From: Ophioderma brevispina
Lineage: Eukaryota; Echinodermata; Ophiuroidea; Amphilepidida; Ophiodermatidae
DNA: 64,000 nt
Assembly: GCA_023653785.1 (NCBI GenBank)
Contig: JAMKCH010036069.1
Span: 62,001-126,000 of the forward strand
Reading direction: 5' to 3'
The first letter of the stretch is position 1, and the number at the start of each line of letters is the position of its first letter. Below are positions 12,064 through 23,769 of the stretch, piece after piece. The position numbers were made by a program, and so were the translations under genes. The notes beneath the pieces are model-generated. The model saw nothing but the letters and a program-made list of their open reading frames with translations, was not told the origin of the DNA and did no database searches.

Positions 12064-12160
12064 ATATTAACGTTTAAAAACGTTATAAACGTTTTACAAA
12101 CGAAACATTTTGACCACCAATTGAACACGTTTCCAAAACGTTTTTGTGGTTGCTGGGAAT
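12064..12160. repeat. AACGTTT-rich MITE-like remnant
   Basis: A run of AACGTTT/AAACGTT words ends in CGTTTTTGTGGTTGCTGGG. It resembles the ends of widespread invertebrate MITEs that finish with GTTGCTGGG. The opposite terminus is not seen, so this is a remnant only. Confidence 0.3.
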
Positions 12161-13126
12161 TCACACACTTTTTTTGGAATCCGTTGTGTAGATCATCATC
12201 CTAACGTCACTAGATTGCCAGGCAAATCCGGATCCCGTATTCGCAGTTGAAGGGGTTTGAAGTGTAAGCGATTTATCGATAAATTTCCAGAATCACATAT
12301 ATCGTATTAAAACGGTGCTGATGAAGAAGCTGAAATAAAAAAATGGGGGGGTCACCGACTTTGTTTTTGTTCAAAAACATTTAAAAAAAAAAAAGGTATT
12401 TGTTGCACTTTTTAAACACGCAAGTCTATGGGAAAAGTCAAAATTTGACGTTTAGATCGCCTACAAAATAAAAACCCCTTCTCAGAATAAAAATTTTTAA
12501 TTCTAACTATGTGAGGTCCCGATGTCTTCTTCAAAATTTTTGAAATAAAAAATGAGGGTCACCGAGCTTACTGTCCATTACACGCGAAAAACCACATGAA
12601 AATTTGACACGTTTTTTCAAATATTGGGCGTTTGTGTGGGCGGGCAAGAAAAATCCGCGCCACATTCGCATGCGCAAAGCTGGAACGAGGCGTAGAGATG
12701 CGCGATTTTAATTAACGCAAAAAAGACGACAAGTTGTATTCGCGGTTCTATCGCGCATGTGATACATTCGCAGCTCAAAACTAAAATTCTTCATTTGTCC
12801 ATGACTGGGATCCAAACAGAATGCTGAAGATGTTTAAACAGCTTGCGCGGACACAAATCACACGTCAAAATCCTTAAAACACTTTCAATCTGATTGGCGT
12901 GAGCGATTGGCGCAATTAATATAGTGGACCCTCGTCAAACCGTGTCTGCCTGAAATAGGCCCTAAATGGCTACGGGGGATGGGGTCATGGGCCGTGGCAC
13001 CGCAGGGTGGGGCGTGGGCCCAGGGCCGCGGGTCCGCACTCCCGGGGGAGGCACTGACGTAGGGTAGGTGCCACTTCACTTTGATGACCCCTATTTGAAA
13101 GCTCCCTAGACCCCCACTAATTTGCT
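12161..13126. other. No gene recognised
   Basis: Contains a loosely duplicated phrase, GGGGTCACCGACTT at about 12347 and GAGGGTCACCGAGCTT at about 12555, and a GC-rich patch at 12970-13050. Reading frames here lack family features. Confidence 0.4.
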
Positions 13127-14301
13127 GTTCCAGGAACCTTAGTTTAGTTCAAGAGGCCAAAATGTCAGTTCCCCACACCCTATTTACAGTCGCAAACAGC
13201 TGTTTTGCCCATATTTTACTTACCAATGGCACACTATTTAGAAAAAAAATGAAAAATAGGGTAAATTAAGCAAAGATGGCCCCCTTCTTCTTAAGATTAT
13301 TGCCCGTTTGACTATTTTAACAGTTGGAATAAGCAAATATTGTCATTGCTATAGAGTGGCAGGTAATTGGCTGTGAATATCATAGGAGATCCATTCCAGA
13401 AACCCACTGTCTTGTTACAAAATAAATGACATCACAATGAAGTCCCAAAGGGGGCAATCTTACCCGATGACGTAAAGAAAACGTTCAGCTAGATGGCCCC
13501 CCCATGGGAATTTGACCTGCCCTTTGAAGCACCCATGCCTAAATGAACTGGTTCAAGTTGGGTAGGTATTGACTTTCTCAACCAGTGATACCAAATAAGT
13601 ACCAACATCCCTATAATTGTTGCTGCTAGACGTACTTACAGCCATACCTAAATACGGCTAAATTAAAACAGCCAGACGCGCGTGTGCGAATGCGTATTTA
13701 CTTTATAACACCCTGCGTCCTCTAAATTACAGCCAGACGCGCGCGTGCGAAGGCGTATAGAACACCCCGCGTCCTCCAAAACAGCCAGAGGACGCCGCGC
13801 GTGCCGTATGCGTATGACTTTAGAACACGCCTGCGTCCTCTAAAACAGCCAGACGCACGCGTGCGAATGCGTATTACTTTAGAACACCCCATGCCGTGCT
13901 CTAAAACAGCCAGACGCGCGCGTGCGAATGCGTATTTACTTAAGAACCCCCTGCGTCCTCAAAACCAGCCAGACGCGCGCGTTGCGTATGCGTATTTACT
14001 TTAACACCCCCTGCGTCATCTAAAACAAAGCCAGACGCGGCGTGCGAATGCGTATTACTTTAGAACACCCCAGCGTCCTCTAAAAAGCCAGACGCGCGAC
14101 GTGCGATTGCGTATTTACTTTAGAACACCCCTGATGCGTACTGTGACGACAGAGGTATGAAACTCATTGCCATTGTTAACTCGGTTCATAAAAGTTAACT
14201 AGGCATCGGAAAACTCAACAAAAAAAATGCGTACCACAAAAGCGTGCCACAAAAAAGTCGTGACCACAAATTTTCCCATCCCGCGCGGTGGAGCCCAGCC
14301 C
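13127..14301 (+). mobile_element. Second partial copy of the foldback-like element
   Basis: 13127-13655 is a direct repeat of 9327-9825 (both start near GTTCCA-GAACCTTAG and share AAACGTTCAGCTA and ATGGCCCCC words). It is followed by an array of the same 60-bp monomer and then by the short arm to about 14301 (GTTAACTCGG, GAAAACTCAACAAAA, CCCATCC). Homology with the first copy stops at a CCCAGCC word, close to the arm/centre boundary, so this copy holds only a left half. Numerous indels separate the two copies. Confidence 0.7.
13660..14140 (+). repeat. 60-bp minisatellite array C (about 8 copies)
   Basis: Same monomer and orientation as array A, including AGCCAGACGCGCGCGTGCGA and GCGTATTTACTTTAGAACAC words. 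It lies inside the second partial foldback-like copy. The 67-residue frame at 13801-14004 is the array read in triplets, not a gene. Confidence 0.9.
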
Positions 14302-14689
14302 AAAGCACCGACGGACTGCCGTAGCATCATCAAGCTTGTCAACCTCAAAAACAGCCTCAGCACCTATTTTGTTTCGGGCTGTACATTTCATGGCAATGTT
14401 ACTTACCTAAATAGGATATCCATATATTCCATTCCCAGGCCAGCCGGCTAGTTATGTTCCATTTTCAAGTGCCGATTACAGAAATCTACAAGTTTAATCC
14501 AGTGTAATTCGGAACCAGACTGTAGGCCCTAGATGTTGTTGTTTAGAAATTTTGAAGTTTAGCCGGTAAGCTTAGGTGTTATTAGTATTTTGAATTGGGT
14601 TCATTTTCCTCTCGATAAGGTTAATATCCCGTAATCTACCATTGAACAATGACGCATTCTCGTACTTATGCATGTAACGGTAATATAAT
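14302..14689. other. No gene recognised
   Basis: Unique sequence between the foldback-like copy and the 3' end of the LINE. No motif, hairpin or coding signature was identified. Confidence 0.4.
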
Positions 14690-14705
14690 AATAATAATAA
14701 GGATA
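14685..14705. repeat. (AAT)n microsatellite, likely LINE 3' terminus
   Basis: About five AAT units precede GGATATTTATAGAGAGC. On the minus strand this is the downstream end of the LINE, where CR1/L2 elements commonly carry a short microsatellite rather than a poly(A) tail. Confidence 0.5.
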
Positions 14706-15066
14706 TTTATAGAGAGCCCACTGTAAACCTCTGAGCGCGGAACAAACCTTAAAAACTACAAATACATGCATGCAACTTATACAGATACGCAATTAAAACT
14801 TCATACCATATGGATCAAAACAAAGATGGTAATACTAGACCCACAAAAAATCTCTTGCACGAGAAGGAGGTTATAACATCATGTGTGCATAGGTCGGTAC
14901 ATTAGGTATATTAAAAAAAGATGTAGAATTATAATTAGTGAATTTTCAACTCCAAGCACAAAATAGAGTTAAGCCATATAAAAGTAATCAAAATTATACA
15001 GTAGTTACATAAATAATATAAAATAGTAAAATATGAGGCGGGCTAATATATAGCAGTTAGTAAGCG

Positions 15067-15690
15067 TGACTGGCGAGGAGAGGTACCAGCACATCACTAT
15101 CAGCAAGATTTCTCAGTATTATTGCCTCCAAGATGTCGTAGAGGCAGGGGGACATTGAGGCTGTTGAGCTGACAAAATACATAGAGGGAACATGATGCGA
15201 AGGCGAGAAGCATGATTAAAAACGATGAGTATGTGGATGCGAAATTAAAAAAAACACAGTAGCATAATTAAAAAAGACCCTGGAGATGAGAGGTTACCAG
15301 CACTTCACTCTCAGCAAGTCTCTCAGTGACTTGCTCCCCGAAACAAAAAGAGGGGCAGGGGAAAATACATTCCATGTTTCAAACAAAGTCCGGATATTAA
15401 AAGTGAAATGCAATAATTATTAATCAAAAATGAAAATAAATAAAATACTTCTACTAAGACAATATGATAAAAAGTGACATAGGACCCCGGAGGAGGAGAG
15501 GTTTCCAGCACATCACTCTCAGTAAGATTCTCAGTATCTTGCTCCCAGATGGAATTAGGGCAGGGTTTGAGATTGCACAATTAAAATACTATCACAATAG
15601 CGAGATTGATCCCCTCAATAAACCTAGTAATAATGCTACTATTTAGAGTGGTAGTTTATCGCGAAAAAAGATGGGTTTTTTCAGGACGCG
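15067..15690 (-). repeat. Three tandem ~208-bp repeats in the LINE 3' UTR
   Basis: A block containing GAGGAGAGGT, CCAGCACATCACT and TCAGCAAGATT recurs at about 15070, 15282 and 15490, giving spacings near 212 and 208 bp. Each unit also shares a GGGGCAGGG word and AAATTAAAAA-like tails. The units are strongly diverged. They lie just downstream of the pol stop on the minus strand. Confidence 0.6.
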
Positions 15691-17180
15691 ACTCTTAAAT
15701 ATGTCGAGAGAACGCATAGCGTTATCCTCGGGGGGGAGAAGTCCATTCCAAAGTGTGTAGCGGCAGGAAAATTAGAAATGAAGAGTTCTATCCCATAGGA
15801 TTTTGTGATGATTGATTTACGCACTACCAGCCGGCGCTCATTGGAGGACCTCAGTGATCTGACGGGAGGAGAGTAGACGCGAATCATGCAGAGAGATACA
15901 AAACATGGTGATTTATCGTGAAAAGAGCTTATATGGGAGGATACAAAAAATTTATATGAAACGTCTCACTAATCGGGAGCAATGGAGCCGTCTAGGATGG
16001 GGGTGATATGATCGCGCGTGGAACACGCATACAAAGGTCTTGCGGCCAGTGTTCTGTACTTTTTGCAATTTAGATAATTCGCGGTAGGAAATCCGTACTT
16101 TACAGCAGCGAGGTCAGCTATAATCAGCTGTACGTAGGCGTGGACAGTTTTGAGTAGCTGATTCAGGAGTGGTTTAAATACTGTCGTATGTCCGAGTTTC
16201 CGTATCCATGCATGGAGTTTGTGCCAGATGTTGTTTACATGAACGCTCATATTCAAGAGGAGTCCATGATGACGCGAGATTGCGCGCAGTGCGGAGAAGA
16301 AGAAAATTATAAGCTTCTCCCATTTGATGCTAGGAGTCCAAGATGAATGATTGGTGGAAAATTTTGACAAAGAATAATGGCTCCGTCCCTGCTGCCATTT
16401 AGCCACAACTATTCATACGACACAACGCTCTTATATCCTCTATGCATGCCTCTAATTTTCGGACAGCGTTATCTCGGTCACGTGGATGGAAGTAGATACA
16501 ATGATGTACATCGGGTACTAACCAAGGGATTGAATGTCATGAGCTGCAGTGATATCCGGCAGGACCGTGAAATCTGAATAAAATGAATGCAAAAGAGGCC
16601 CGGGTGACGGAACCCTGAGGAGCACCACATTGTAGGATAATAGGATCTGACTGCACACTTTGACGGAGACTGATTGCGTACGACCTTTCAAGTATGAGGA
16701 ACACCAGTTTAATACTGTTACCTCTAAACCATAGCGATTTGCAAGACGATTTTCAGCAGTTGGTCGTAATCAAGAGTATCAAACCGCTGCGCTGAGCTAG
16801 GAGTACGAGGCAAAGCCTCGTCAAGCTTTATCAAGAGCAGCCAAGATATCATTGTTGACTTGATTAAGGGCCAGTTTTTCAACGCTGTGAAAAAGGTCTA
16901 AGCTGACTGCATTGGAGGGTAAGTTGAGTTCTATCAAAAATAAGTCTGCAATTGTTGGACGGCAATCCTCTCAATGAATTGACTAGATAGGCAAGATTAG
17001 ATATAGGGCGAAAGTTGGACATAGTGTTTGGATAAATTGGTTTTGAGCAAAGGAATGATGAGAGCATCGCCTTAAGCATTCACGAAAACACTCCAGATGA
17101 TAAAGATGCATTGACGATCTTGGTGCTTTGGGGAGAAGATCCATTTTAACGGCAAAGCTTTTAAACACGCTGGATGGAGA
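15660..17180 (-). pseudogene. LINE reverse transcriptase and C-terminal domain
   Basis: Copies element RNA into DNA at the nick made by the endonuclease. Minus-strand fragments follow the family order: YPNTMSNFRPISNLAYLV (about 17030-16980), a region equivalent to E-IA-QL-YF and the following palm (16960-16700), QGSVTRASFAFILF (about 16620-16580) for the QGS-LGPLLF motif, then NAVRKLEACIEDIRA (about 16480), HVNNIWHKLHAWIRKLG, VHAYVQLIIADL and DHITPIL (16250-15980), and YSPPVRSLRSSNERR (about 15870). The YADD box is degenerate. The longest open piece, 145 residues at 15969-16406, is a genuine part of this domain. Confidence 0.85.
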
Positions 17181-17860
17181 TGGATCGAGCGGGCAAGCGG
17201 TGATGAGATTGATGGCCTGAGAACCGTGTCTCGTCGACGCGGGAAAATCATGAAATGAACTATCACATGAATCATTAGGCTGGACAGATGAATTCGGTGT
17301 TGTGATGCCTATAAGGCCTACTTCGCAATCTTATAATTTTGTCATTTTGAAGAATCTTGCGAAGGAGTTCTGCCAGATCTTTGGGACAGGTATGATTCAG
17401 GTGAATACGACCATCATGGTTGAAGATAATTTGTCAATCACACGGAAAAGGTCACGCTGGTTAGAATCTATAACTTGCTTGTGATGATGTACCAATCTTA
17501 GCTCTTGAAGTAGGGGTGTTATTATTCCTCGCCATACTCTGTAAGACTCTTGTGAACAGTAAGACCAGTGCGTAACCATTTGCGTTCACGTCGACGGCGT
17601 TCTTGTTTTGCAGCCCGAAGTGAATCGGTTATTTTTTTGCTACAAGGGTGCAGGGGGGATCGTATTTCACAAACAGTTCGCTTACATAGGAGCATGCGTG
17701 TCAAGAGAGTCCTGGTTTAAAGAGTCGTTGGATCCATGATCAGTGTCGGAAGATCAGAAACAGACGACAGAGGAGCCAGGGAGGACACAATGTCTTGACG
17801 AAATCTACTTCATCGATCTGTTACGGGGGATTCGTGGGGATGTGATACGTGGGTGGATGG
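17180..17860 (-). pseudogene. LINE linker between endonuclease and RT
   Basis: Contains RAAKQERRRRERKWLRTGLT (about 17640-17560), a basic segment typical of the CR1/L2 inter-domain linker, and SNQRDLFRVIDKLS (about 17460-17420), the conserved N-QR-LF--ID-L motif just before RT. The duplicated upstream unit is joined to the element's 5' end at exactly this motif. Confidence 0.75.
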
Positions 17861-18560
17861 ACAGGACGTTGAATGTTGATCAACATCTGACAGCCCGAGT
17901 GGCAGATGGGAAGCCGCTTTCAACCTGAAGGTGAATCTGACCAAGTCATCATCTCTTCTAGCGATCAACAAATCAAGAGTGTGATTCTTGACATGGTTGG
18001 GCCCGCCGTGTCGTGATATGCTGTTTTTAGGTCATGAATCGAGCAAGTTGAGAAAAGTTGATGAATCACGATCTTCTGGCTGTCAACATGTATGTAAGGA
18101 AAATCACCACTTAATAACATCTTGGTATGAAGACGCTTGCAATTGAAAGAGTCTGAAGGAGTGATGGAAAAACTCATCAAAAGAACATGGGTACAGGAGT
18201 TTGTTCTTTTTGCTCGGTGGTGGGCGGTGGTAAGGTTGGTAAGGTTTTAAATCGAAATGATGAAAAGTTAGGCAGATGGAGAAGAAATATACAAGTCATA
18301 AGCTCCATAGATTTTGAAAACCAAAAGTATGTCATACACGAAATTTAAGGCCATCGCGGAGTGGAGTAGAATTGCAGTCCGCCACCTCTACCGTGACGGC
18401 GATGAGTGCTGTGAAACTGGTAATTTGGTAAGTCGACATATGTGGCAAACGACATGGTCATGGTTGTCTTTTCGTCGCCAGTTAACCAGGTGTTGGTTTT
18501 TCAGACACAGCCAAATGTCAAGTGACTTTCATGCACGAAATTGACAATGCGGTGAGATTT
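17860..18560 (-). pseudogene. LINE APE-type endonuclease, copy 1
   Basis: Nicks the target DNA to prime reverse transcription. Minus-strand fragments in order: NTWLTGDEKTT (about 18500-18460), equivalent to the ETWL motif; a region reading RDGLKFRV (about 18340); LLSGDFPYIHVD (about 18110), equivalent to the GDFN-H-D motif with the Asn lost; then TAGPTMSRITLLI (about 18000), equivalent to the T--HTLDLLI segment. Frameshifts separate all of these. Length and order fit the family. Confidence 0.75.
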
Positions 18561-18937
18561 GTGTTTTTCTTATGTGCCTTGATAGACATTTGCCCATGCC
18601 AAAATGCGAAAACGAAATTTTAGGAGATATGGGTACTGTGTGTGCTACACTAGGTATTTTTATTGTTTGGAACTTGGTTTGTGTATAAGAGTGCTGATTG
18701 ATTCCGCGTTTTGACGCAAAGCATTTTTGGGGTTCTGGTTTGAGACAGACGGTAGATATCGATCTCTTCTTGTGACGGCCAGATCTGCATCCACGCGGGT
18801 ATTTATTTTTTTTCATTATTGTGCAAATCTTTAAGCTGTATTGTCATTGTTTATCAGACCTTTCCATTTGCTGACGAGTGTTCGGCTGCTACTTAAACAG
18901 GTTTAAAGTGTGTCTCTATTTTTTAGTCAGTGTGAAA

Positions 18938-19590
18938 ATATACAGTACAAATAAATATCAACAATGTGAGTCATTTGTTGCTTTTCGATGACGATATTCA
19001 AATTCTGCGGTGTTGGTTTTATAGCCCCAATTTTTTGTTATAATTCAATTTTTTAGGTGGAGATGGCATTGTAATGAGGTTTTCTGTTTTTTCGGATTTT
19101 TAGGGCACTCAAAATATGACGATAAAACACAAAAACAAAAATTAGCTAAAATACAATACGCAAGTTTAGATTATTAGGGTTACTTACAGATCAATACCAA
19201 TAAACAGAGTCAGATGTTGATAAAATCTTGTAAGTTTAACGTCATTGTACAAGAGCTTGTGTTCACGGTTGCAGTGGAAAAGATATACAGTAAAACTAAA
19301 GCACAAGCAAGTCATTGAACGAAAAAATTCGGCATGGATTGCACCGCGTATAGTTCCATACAGGAATGGACATGACGACTAATGACACAAAATATGGCGC
19401 GAAATAATCAAGCAAACAGCTAAAAAACTAAAATACAATACGCGTTAGATCTAGGGTTACTTACAAGAATCAATACCAATAAACAGAGTCAGATTGCTGA
19501 GATAAATCTCTTGTAAAATTAGTGTCATTTACGAGAGCTTGTGTTCACTGCTGCCAGGTCGAGATCAGCGCCATTACCACTGCATAGCTT
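18938..19590 (-). repeat. Tandem 5'-UTR monomers, unit 1
   Basis: Words recur in fixed order twice: ATACAGTA, AAGTCATTGA, AATTCGGCATGGAT, then AAAATACAATACGC, TAGGGTTACTTACA, CCAATAAACAGAGTCAGA and GAGCTTGTGTTCAC. The period is about 285 bp, with an extra unique block (about 18970-19130) in the first monomer. Position upstream of the endonuclease suggests promoter monomers, as in mouse L1; that function is inference. Confidence 0.6.
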
Positions 19591-19832
19591 CATTAACAGT
19601 ACAAATAAAAGCCGCGCCATGGATGAGGTTAGTGTTTACTGTGTACAAATTCATATTTGCATAGATAACGTCTTTTTGACCGAAGTTTAAGTTTGACATT
19701 TAAAGTTATGTACAGTGCTCTGTCATAGTTTTTTTAAGTTTGTTCATTTGGGCAAGGAATTTTCAGTTGAAAATGTGGAGGCTTGTTAATGAATGTTTGA
19801 TTGTAATATTTATATTAATTAAAATTGTCAAG

Positions 19833-21960
19833 CTGATTAGCATCTATAAATTGCTTGCTGTGATCATCAATCTCAGTCTTGAAAGTAGGGTGTTATATTC
19901 CTTCGCAATAATCCATGTAAGGACTCTTTGCGAAACAGTAAGCCCGTGCCGTAACAATTTGCTTCACGTCGCCGGCGTTCTTGTTTTGCAGCCCGGAAGT
20001 TGAATCGGTATACAAGGGTGCATGGGAGTAACACAAACATTCGCTCTACCTAAGGAGATGCTTGTCAAGAGTCCCTGGGTTAACGAGTCGTTGTATCCAG
20101 ATCAGTGTCTGACGATCAGAAACAGACGACAGAGGAGCCAGGGAGGACACAATGTCTTGACGAAAATTTACTCATCGATGTTTACGATTAGTGGGATGTG
20201 ATACGTTTGGGGATGGACAGGACGGAAATGTTGATTAAACATTGACCGCCGAGTGGTCAGATGGTAAGCCGATTTCGAACTGAAGGTGAAACTGACAAGT
20301 CATCCTCTCTCATAGAGATCAACAAATCAAGCGTGTGATTCTTGACATGAGTTGGGCCCGTGATATGCTGTTAGGTCATGAATATCGAGCAAGTTGACAA
20401 AAGTTGATGAATCACGATCTTCTGGCTTGTCAACATGATGTTAAAATCAACTAATTAACCTATGGTCTGAAAGCTGCAATTGAAAGAGTCTGAAGGAGTG
20501 ATGAAAAATCATCAAAGAACTGGGTACAGGGAGTTTGTTCTTTTTGTCGGTGGTGGCGGTAAATCGAAATGAACTGAAAAGTAGCAGATGGAGAAGAAAT
20601 ATACAAGTTATAAGCTCCATAGATTTGAAAAACCAAAGTATTGTTCAACAGAAATTTAAGGCCATCGCGGAGTAGAATTGCAAGTCCGCCACTATACCGT
20701 GACGGCGATGAGTGCTGTGAAACTGGTAATTTGGTAAGGTGTTACATATGTCGGCAACGACATGTGGTCTCTTTCGTCGCCAGTTAACCAGGTTTCAGAC
20801 ACAGCCAAATGTCAAGTTGACTTTCAATCACGAAATGCACAATGCGGCTGATTTGTGTTTTTTCTTATGGCCTGGATGACATTGCTATTCCAAAAATGCG
20901 AAAACGAATTCTAGGAAGGATTATGGGTACTTGGTGTGCTACATCTAGGAATCTGTATAAGATTGTGCTGATTGATTCCGCGGTTGACTGCAAAGCATTG
21001 TGGGGTTCTGTTTGAGACAGACGTAGATATCGATATCTTCTTGTGACGGCCAGATCTGCATCCACGGGAATTTCCAATTGTGCAAATCTGAAGCATGTAG
21101 TGTCATTGTTTATCGACCTTCATGCTGAACGAGTAGGCGCGACTTAAACAGGAAAGGTCTCATAGCAGTGAAAATATATACAGTACAATAAAAAACAATG
21201 TGAGTCATTGACGAACAAATTTCTGCATGGAACGCACCACTGTATAATTCAATATAGAGATGGCAAGACGGAATGTGCACAAAATAATGACGAAAAACAC
21301 CAAACAATAGCTTAAAATACACAATAGCAGTTTAGAGCTAGGGTTTACTGACAGATCAATACCAATAAACAGAGTCAGATGGTTGATAAATATCGTGTAA
21401 GGTAACGTCATTTACAAGAGCTGTGTTCACTGTGGCAGTGAAAAATATACAGTAAAATAAAGGCAACCAAAGCAAGTCATTGACGAACAAAATTCGGCAT
21501 GGATGCACCGCTGTATAGCTCAATACAGGAGATGACAGTGACGAAATGACACAAATATGGCGAAATAATCAAGCAACAGCTGAAAAAATACAATACGCAG
21601 TTTAGATCTAGGTTACTTAAAGATCTAATACCATAAACAGAGTCAGACTGTGATAATATCTGATAAAATTAGTGTCATTTACGGAGTTGGTTTACTGCCT
21701 GCAGGTCGAGATCAGCGCCATTACACTGCATACTTCATAACGGACAAATAAAAGCCGCCATTGGATGAAGGTATTGTTTACGTGTACAAATTCATATGCA
21801 TAGATAACTCTTTGTGACCGAAGTTGACCTTTAAAAGTTATGTACAGTGCTCTGCCATAGTTTTAAGTGTCAGTGGCAAGAAATTTTCAGTTGGGGGGGG
21901 GGGGGGGGGGGTGAAATGGGAGCTTGTAATGAACTGTTGATGAAATATTTATATTATTAA
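19833..21960 (-). repeat. Duplicated 5' half of the LINE (unit 2)
   Basis: Direct repeat of about 17450-19832: linker at 19833-20060, endonuclease to about 20850, leader to about 21160, two 5'-UTR monomers (21167-21740), and the terminal segment with CAAATTCATAT and AAATTTTCAGTTG. The second endonuclease shows the same GDFN, basic linker and TWLTG landmarks in broken frames. The repeat starts at the N-QR-LF linker motif and has no RT. It contains a G run of about 19 bases at 21893-21911. Copies differ by frequent short indels. LINEs usually lose their 5' end, so a surplus 5' half is unusual; an assembly duplication is possible. Confidence 0.75.
21167..21740 (-). repeat. Tandem 5'-UTR monomers, unit 2
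   Basis: Two monomers of about 275 bp start near 21167 and 21441, each with AATATACAGTA, AAGTCATTGACGAACAAA, ATGGA-GCACC and AAACAGAGTCAGA landmarks. They match the unit-1 monomers in order and orientation. Confidence 0.65.
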
Positions 21961-23111
21961 ATTGTCAGAACTATACATAAAATTGTTAAAACAAGGAATG
22001 TACACAGCCAATTGTGTGCATGCTGTGAAAAGGATGAAGGTTAATTCCTTGCGCTGCTGCACCATGAGCCGCAGCTGTACGTGACACGCAGCAAAATTCT
22101 GATGTCATGCGATTGTATATCAAACATATTCAGGGGCCACCGATATTGTTACAAGAAAAGCATCCACTATGGAACTTATTTTGGAGCAAATAAATAGCCA
22201 AATTCAGATGTAAGGGAGGTTTCATTATTTACGCCAGGGGGGGGATGGAGGAAATCCAAGGGGGGACATGATTTTTTTTTAAACCTGGAGGGGGGACCAC
22301 ACAATTTTTTTCTGACAAGATGGAGGAGGGAACGCGAAATTTTGTTAAAGCCATCATGAAAAAATGAAACGGTTTTATGAACAGAGGACAAATTTTTTTT
22401 ACACCATTTGAATAAGAGTGATGTAATACAAAATAAAATATTAAGAAGCGGCCTATCAAAAAAGATGCTAGCCTAGGACTTGGAAAAAGGCAGCTAAATA
22501 TGTAGGTAAATCTTTTAACACAGTTCTATATGCCTTGTCTACAAATTATCAACATTATATTTTTTCCAACATACAAGAGACAAGAAGACAGCCCATGCAT
22601 TGTAAAAATGAATGTAATAGCTATGCTTTTTTTTTAGTAACAGTTCGTTAGCAAGTTCCCTAAGGACCCTGAAATACCCACGGTGGTCACACTAGCTTTC
22701 ATTTGAAATGTATCATGATATGACAGAAAACTTCATATTCATAGTTGTGTGCATTTTTGAATTTATCAAGCTGCCCGGGCTGTCCCACTACCCGATTTGA
22801 ATGGCATTTATTAACTTAACAGTATAAATGAATGGATAAACAACCACTTTTGATATCACATGGCACAAATGAGATGTTTATTTGATTATGAAATTAGGTC
22901 TTTCATTTTGTGATGATATTATTAAGGAAGGTTTTTAATGATGAACCTATCTCTTCAATGGTTACCAAAACATAAAACCTGTATCAAATTTTCTTTTGCT
23001 ATGCAGTTGATGTCAAAAAGCTCACTTTATTCAATCCTTATAGGACTTGATATATGTCTCCCATGCCGGGATCCATGCTCAACCCAGTATGCCGGATAAA
23101 ATTCAGAGCCA
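21961..23111. other. No gene; low-complexity G-rich patches
   Basis: 22230-22340 is a series of GGGGGGG-containing phrases alternating with T runs, similar to 26220-26310. The ORFs across it are low-complexity artefacts. The rest (22480-23100) is AT-rich with no recognised motif. Confidence 0.4.
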
Positions 23112-23115
23112 TTAA

Positions 23116-23452
23116 GGCTGACTCAGAGATTCCGAGGAGGGCGCCCTCAATTTTCAACCAAATGGGTTTTTGTATATACATAATGCTTTCCATATACTAA
23201 TCACTGTGTGGAAATAGGCTAAGCTCAAATCGAAGCCTTAAATGAAAATAACAACTTTGTTATAAATTTCCGGATCCGGAAATTTTGTTAAAACACAGTT
23301 CCTATGGACACTAATACGCACATAAATGTTTACTGCAGTAAAACGAAAAAATTCAAAATTGGAATTGGGCAGTTTTGGTGACTATCTATAGTTCAATTGA
23401 TATTTTCAATAAATACACAAAAAATGATATTTCCAAATCTATGAGTCAGACT
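23116..23452. mobile_element. TTAA-flanked MITE, copy 1 (337 bp)
   Basis: Flanked on both sides by TTAA (23112-23115 and 23453-23456). Termini are GGCTGACTCAGAGATT and, inverted, AGTCTGACTCATAGATTT. The body matches 46394-46768 in reverse orientation, sharing GGGCGCCCTCAATTTTC, CATAAATGTTTACTGCA and TCCGGATC-like words. TTAA target duplications are characteristic of piggyBac-type and some other DNA transposons. No coding capacity. Confidence 0.75.
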
Positions 23453-23769
23453 TTAAATATAAAAGGTGATATGATTTTTGAGTATGCTATTACAATAGGT
23501 ATCAATGTAAAAAAGTATCCCATCTGAGAATCGATCTTAGGTTTGCAGATTTACAAATAAAACACCAAAATTCATTCTGATCTGAGAAAAATATGTGTAT
23601 GATATGATGATCATCATACTGGCCATTACATGTACTACCGACAGCGTTTCCATTGCTTGTTGATTGATCTTCATTATGAGAAAAGAAATGTTCCCAATAT
23701 TCCTTTCCCCATCAACCACCTAATGTTTACATGACGCAAACGTCTATACGTGACTTGCTCCCACAATGC

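Larger units (their letters stand above)
14690..19832 (-). mobile_element. CR1/L2-type LINE, nearly complete but degenerate
   Basis: Read on the minus strand: tandem 5'-UTR monomers (19590-18938), 5' leader to about 18560, endonuclease (about 18560-17860), linker, reverse transcriptase and C-terminal domain (about 17180-15660), a 3' UTR with three ~208-bp repeats (15690-15067), and a terminal (AAT)n tract near 14690. The coding span of about 2.9 kb equals the usual 950-1000 residues of CR1/L2 pol. Frameshifts are frequent, so it is not active. A second copy of its 5' part lies directly upstream (19833-21960). Confidence 0.75.

Noticed and set aside
9755..14004. Arg/Ala/Pro-rich open frames over the 60-bp arrays
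   Set aside because: They are minisatellite monomers read in triplets, present on both strands and broken by indels.
9826..14140. Regular direct repeats resembling a CRISPR array
   Set aside because: Repeats are contiguous with no unique spacers, and the context is a eukaryotic genome.
22176..22459. Minus-strand frames with PPPG-type residues
   Set aside because: Translation of G-rich low-complexity repeats; the same phrases recur at 26220-26310.
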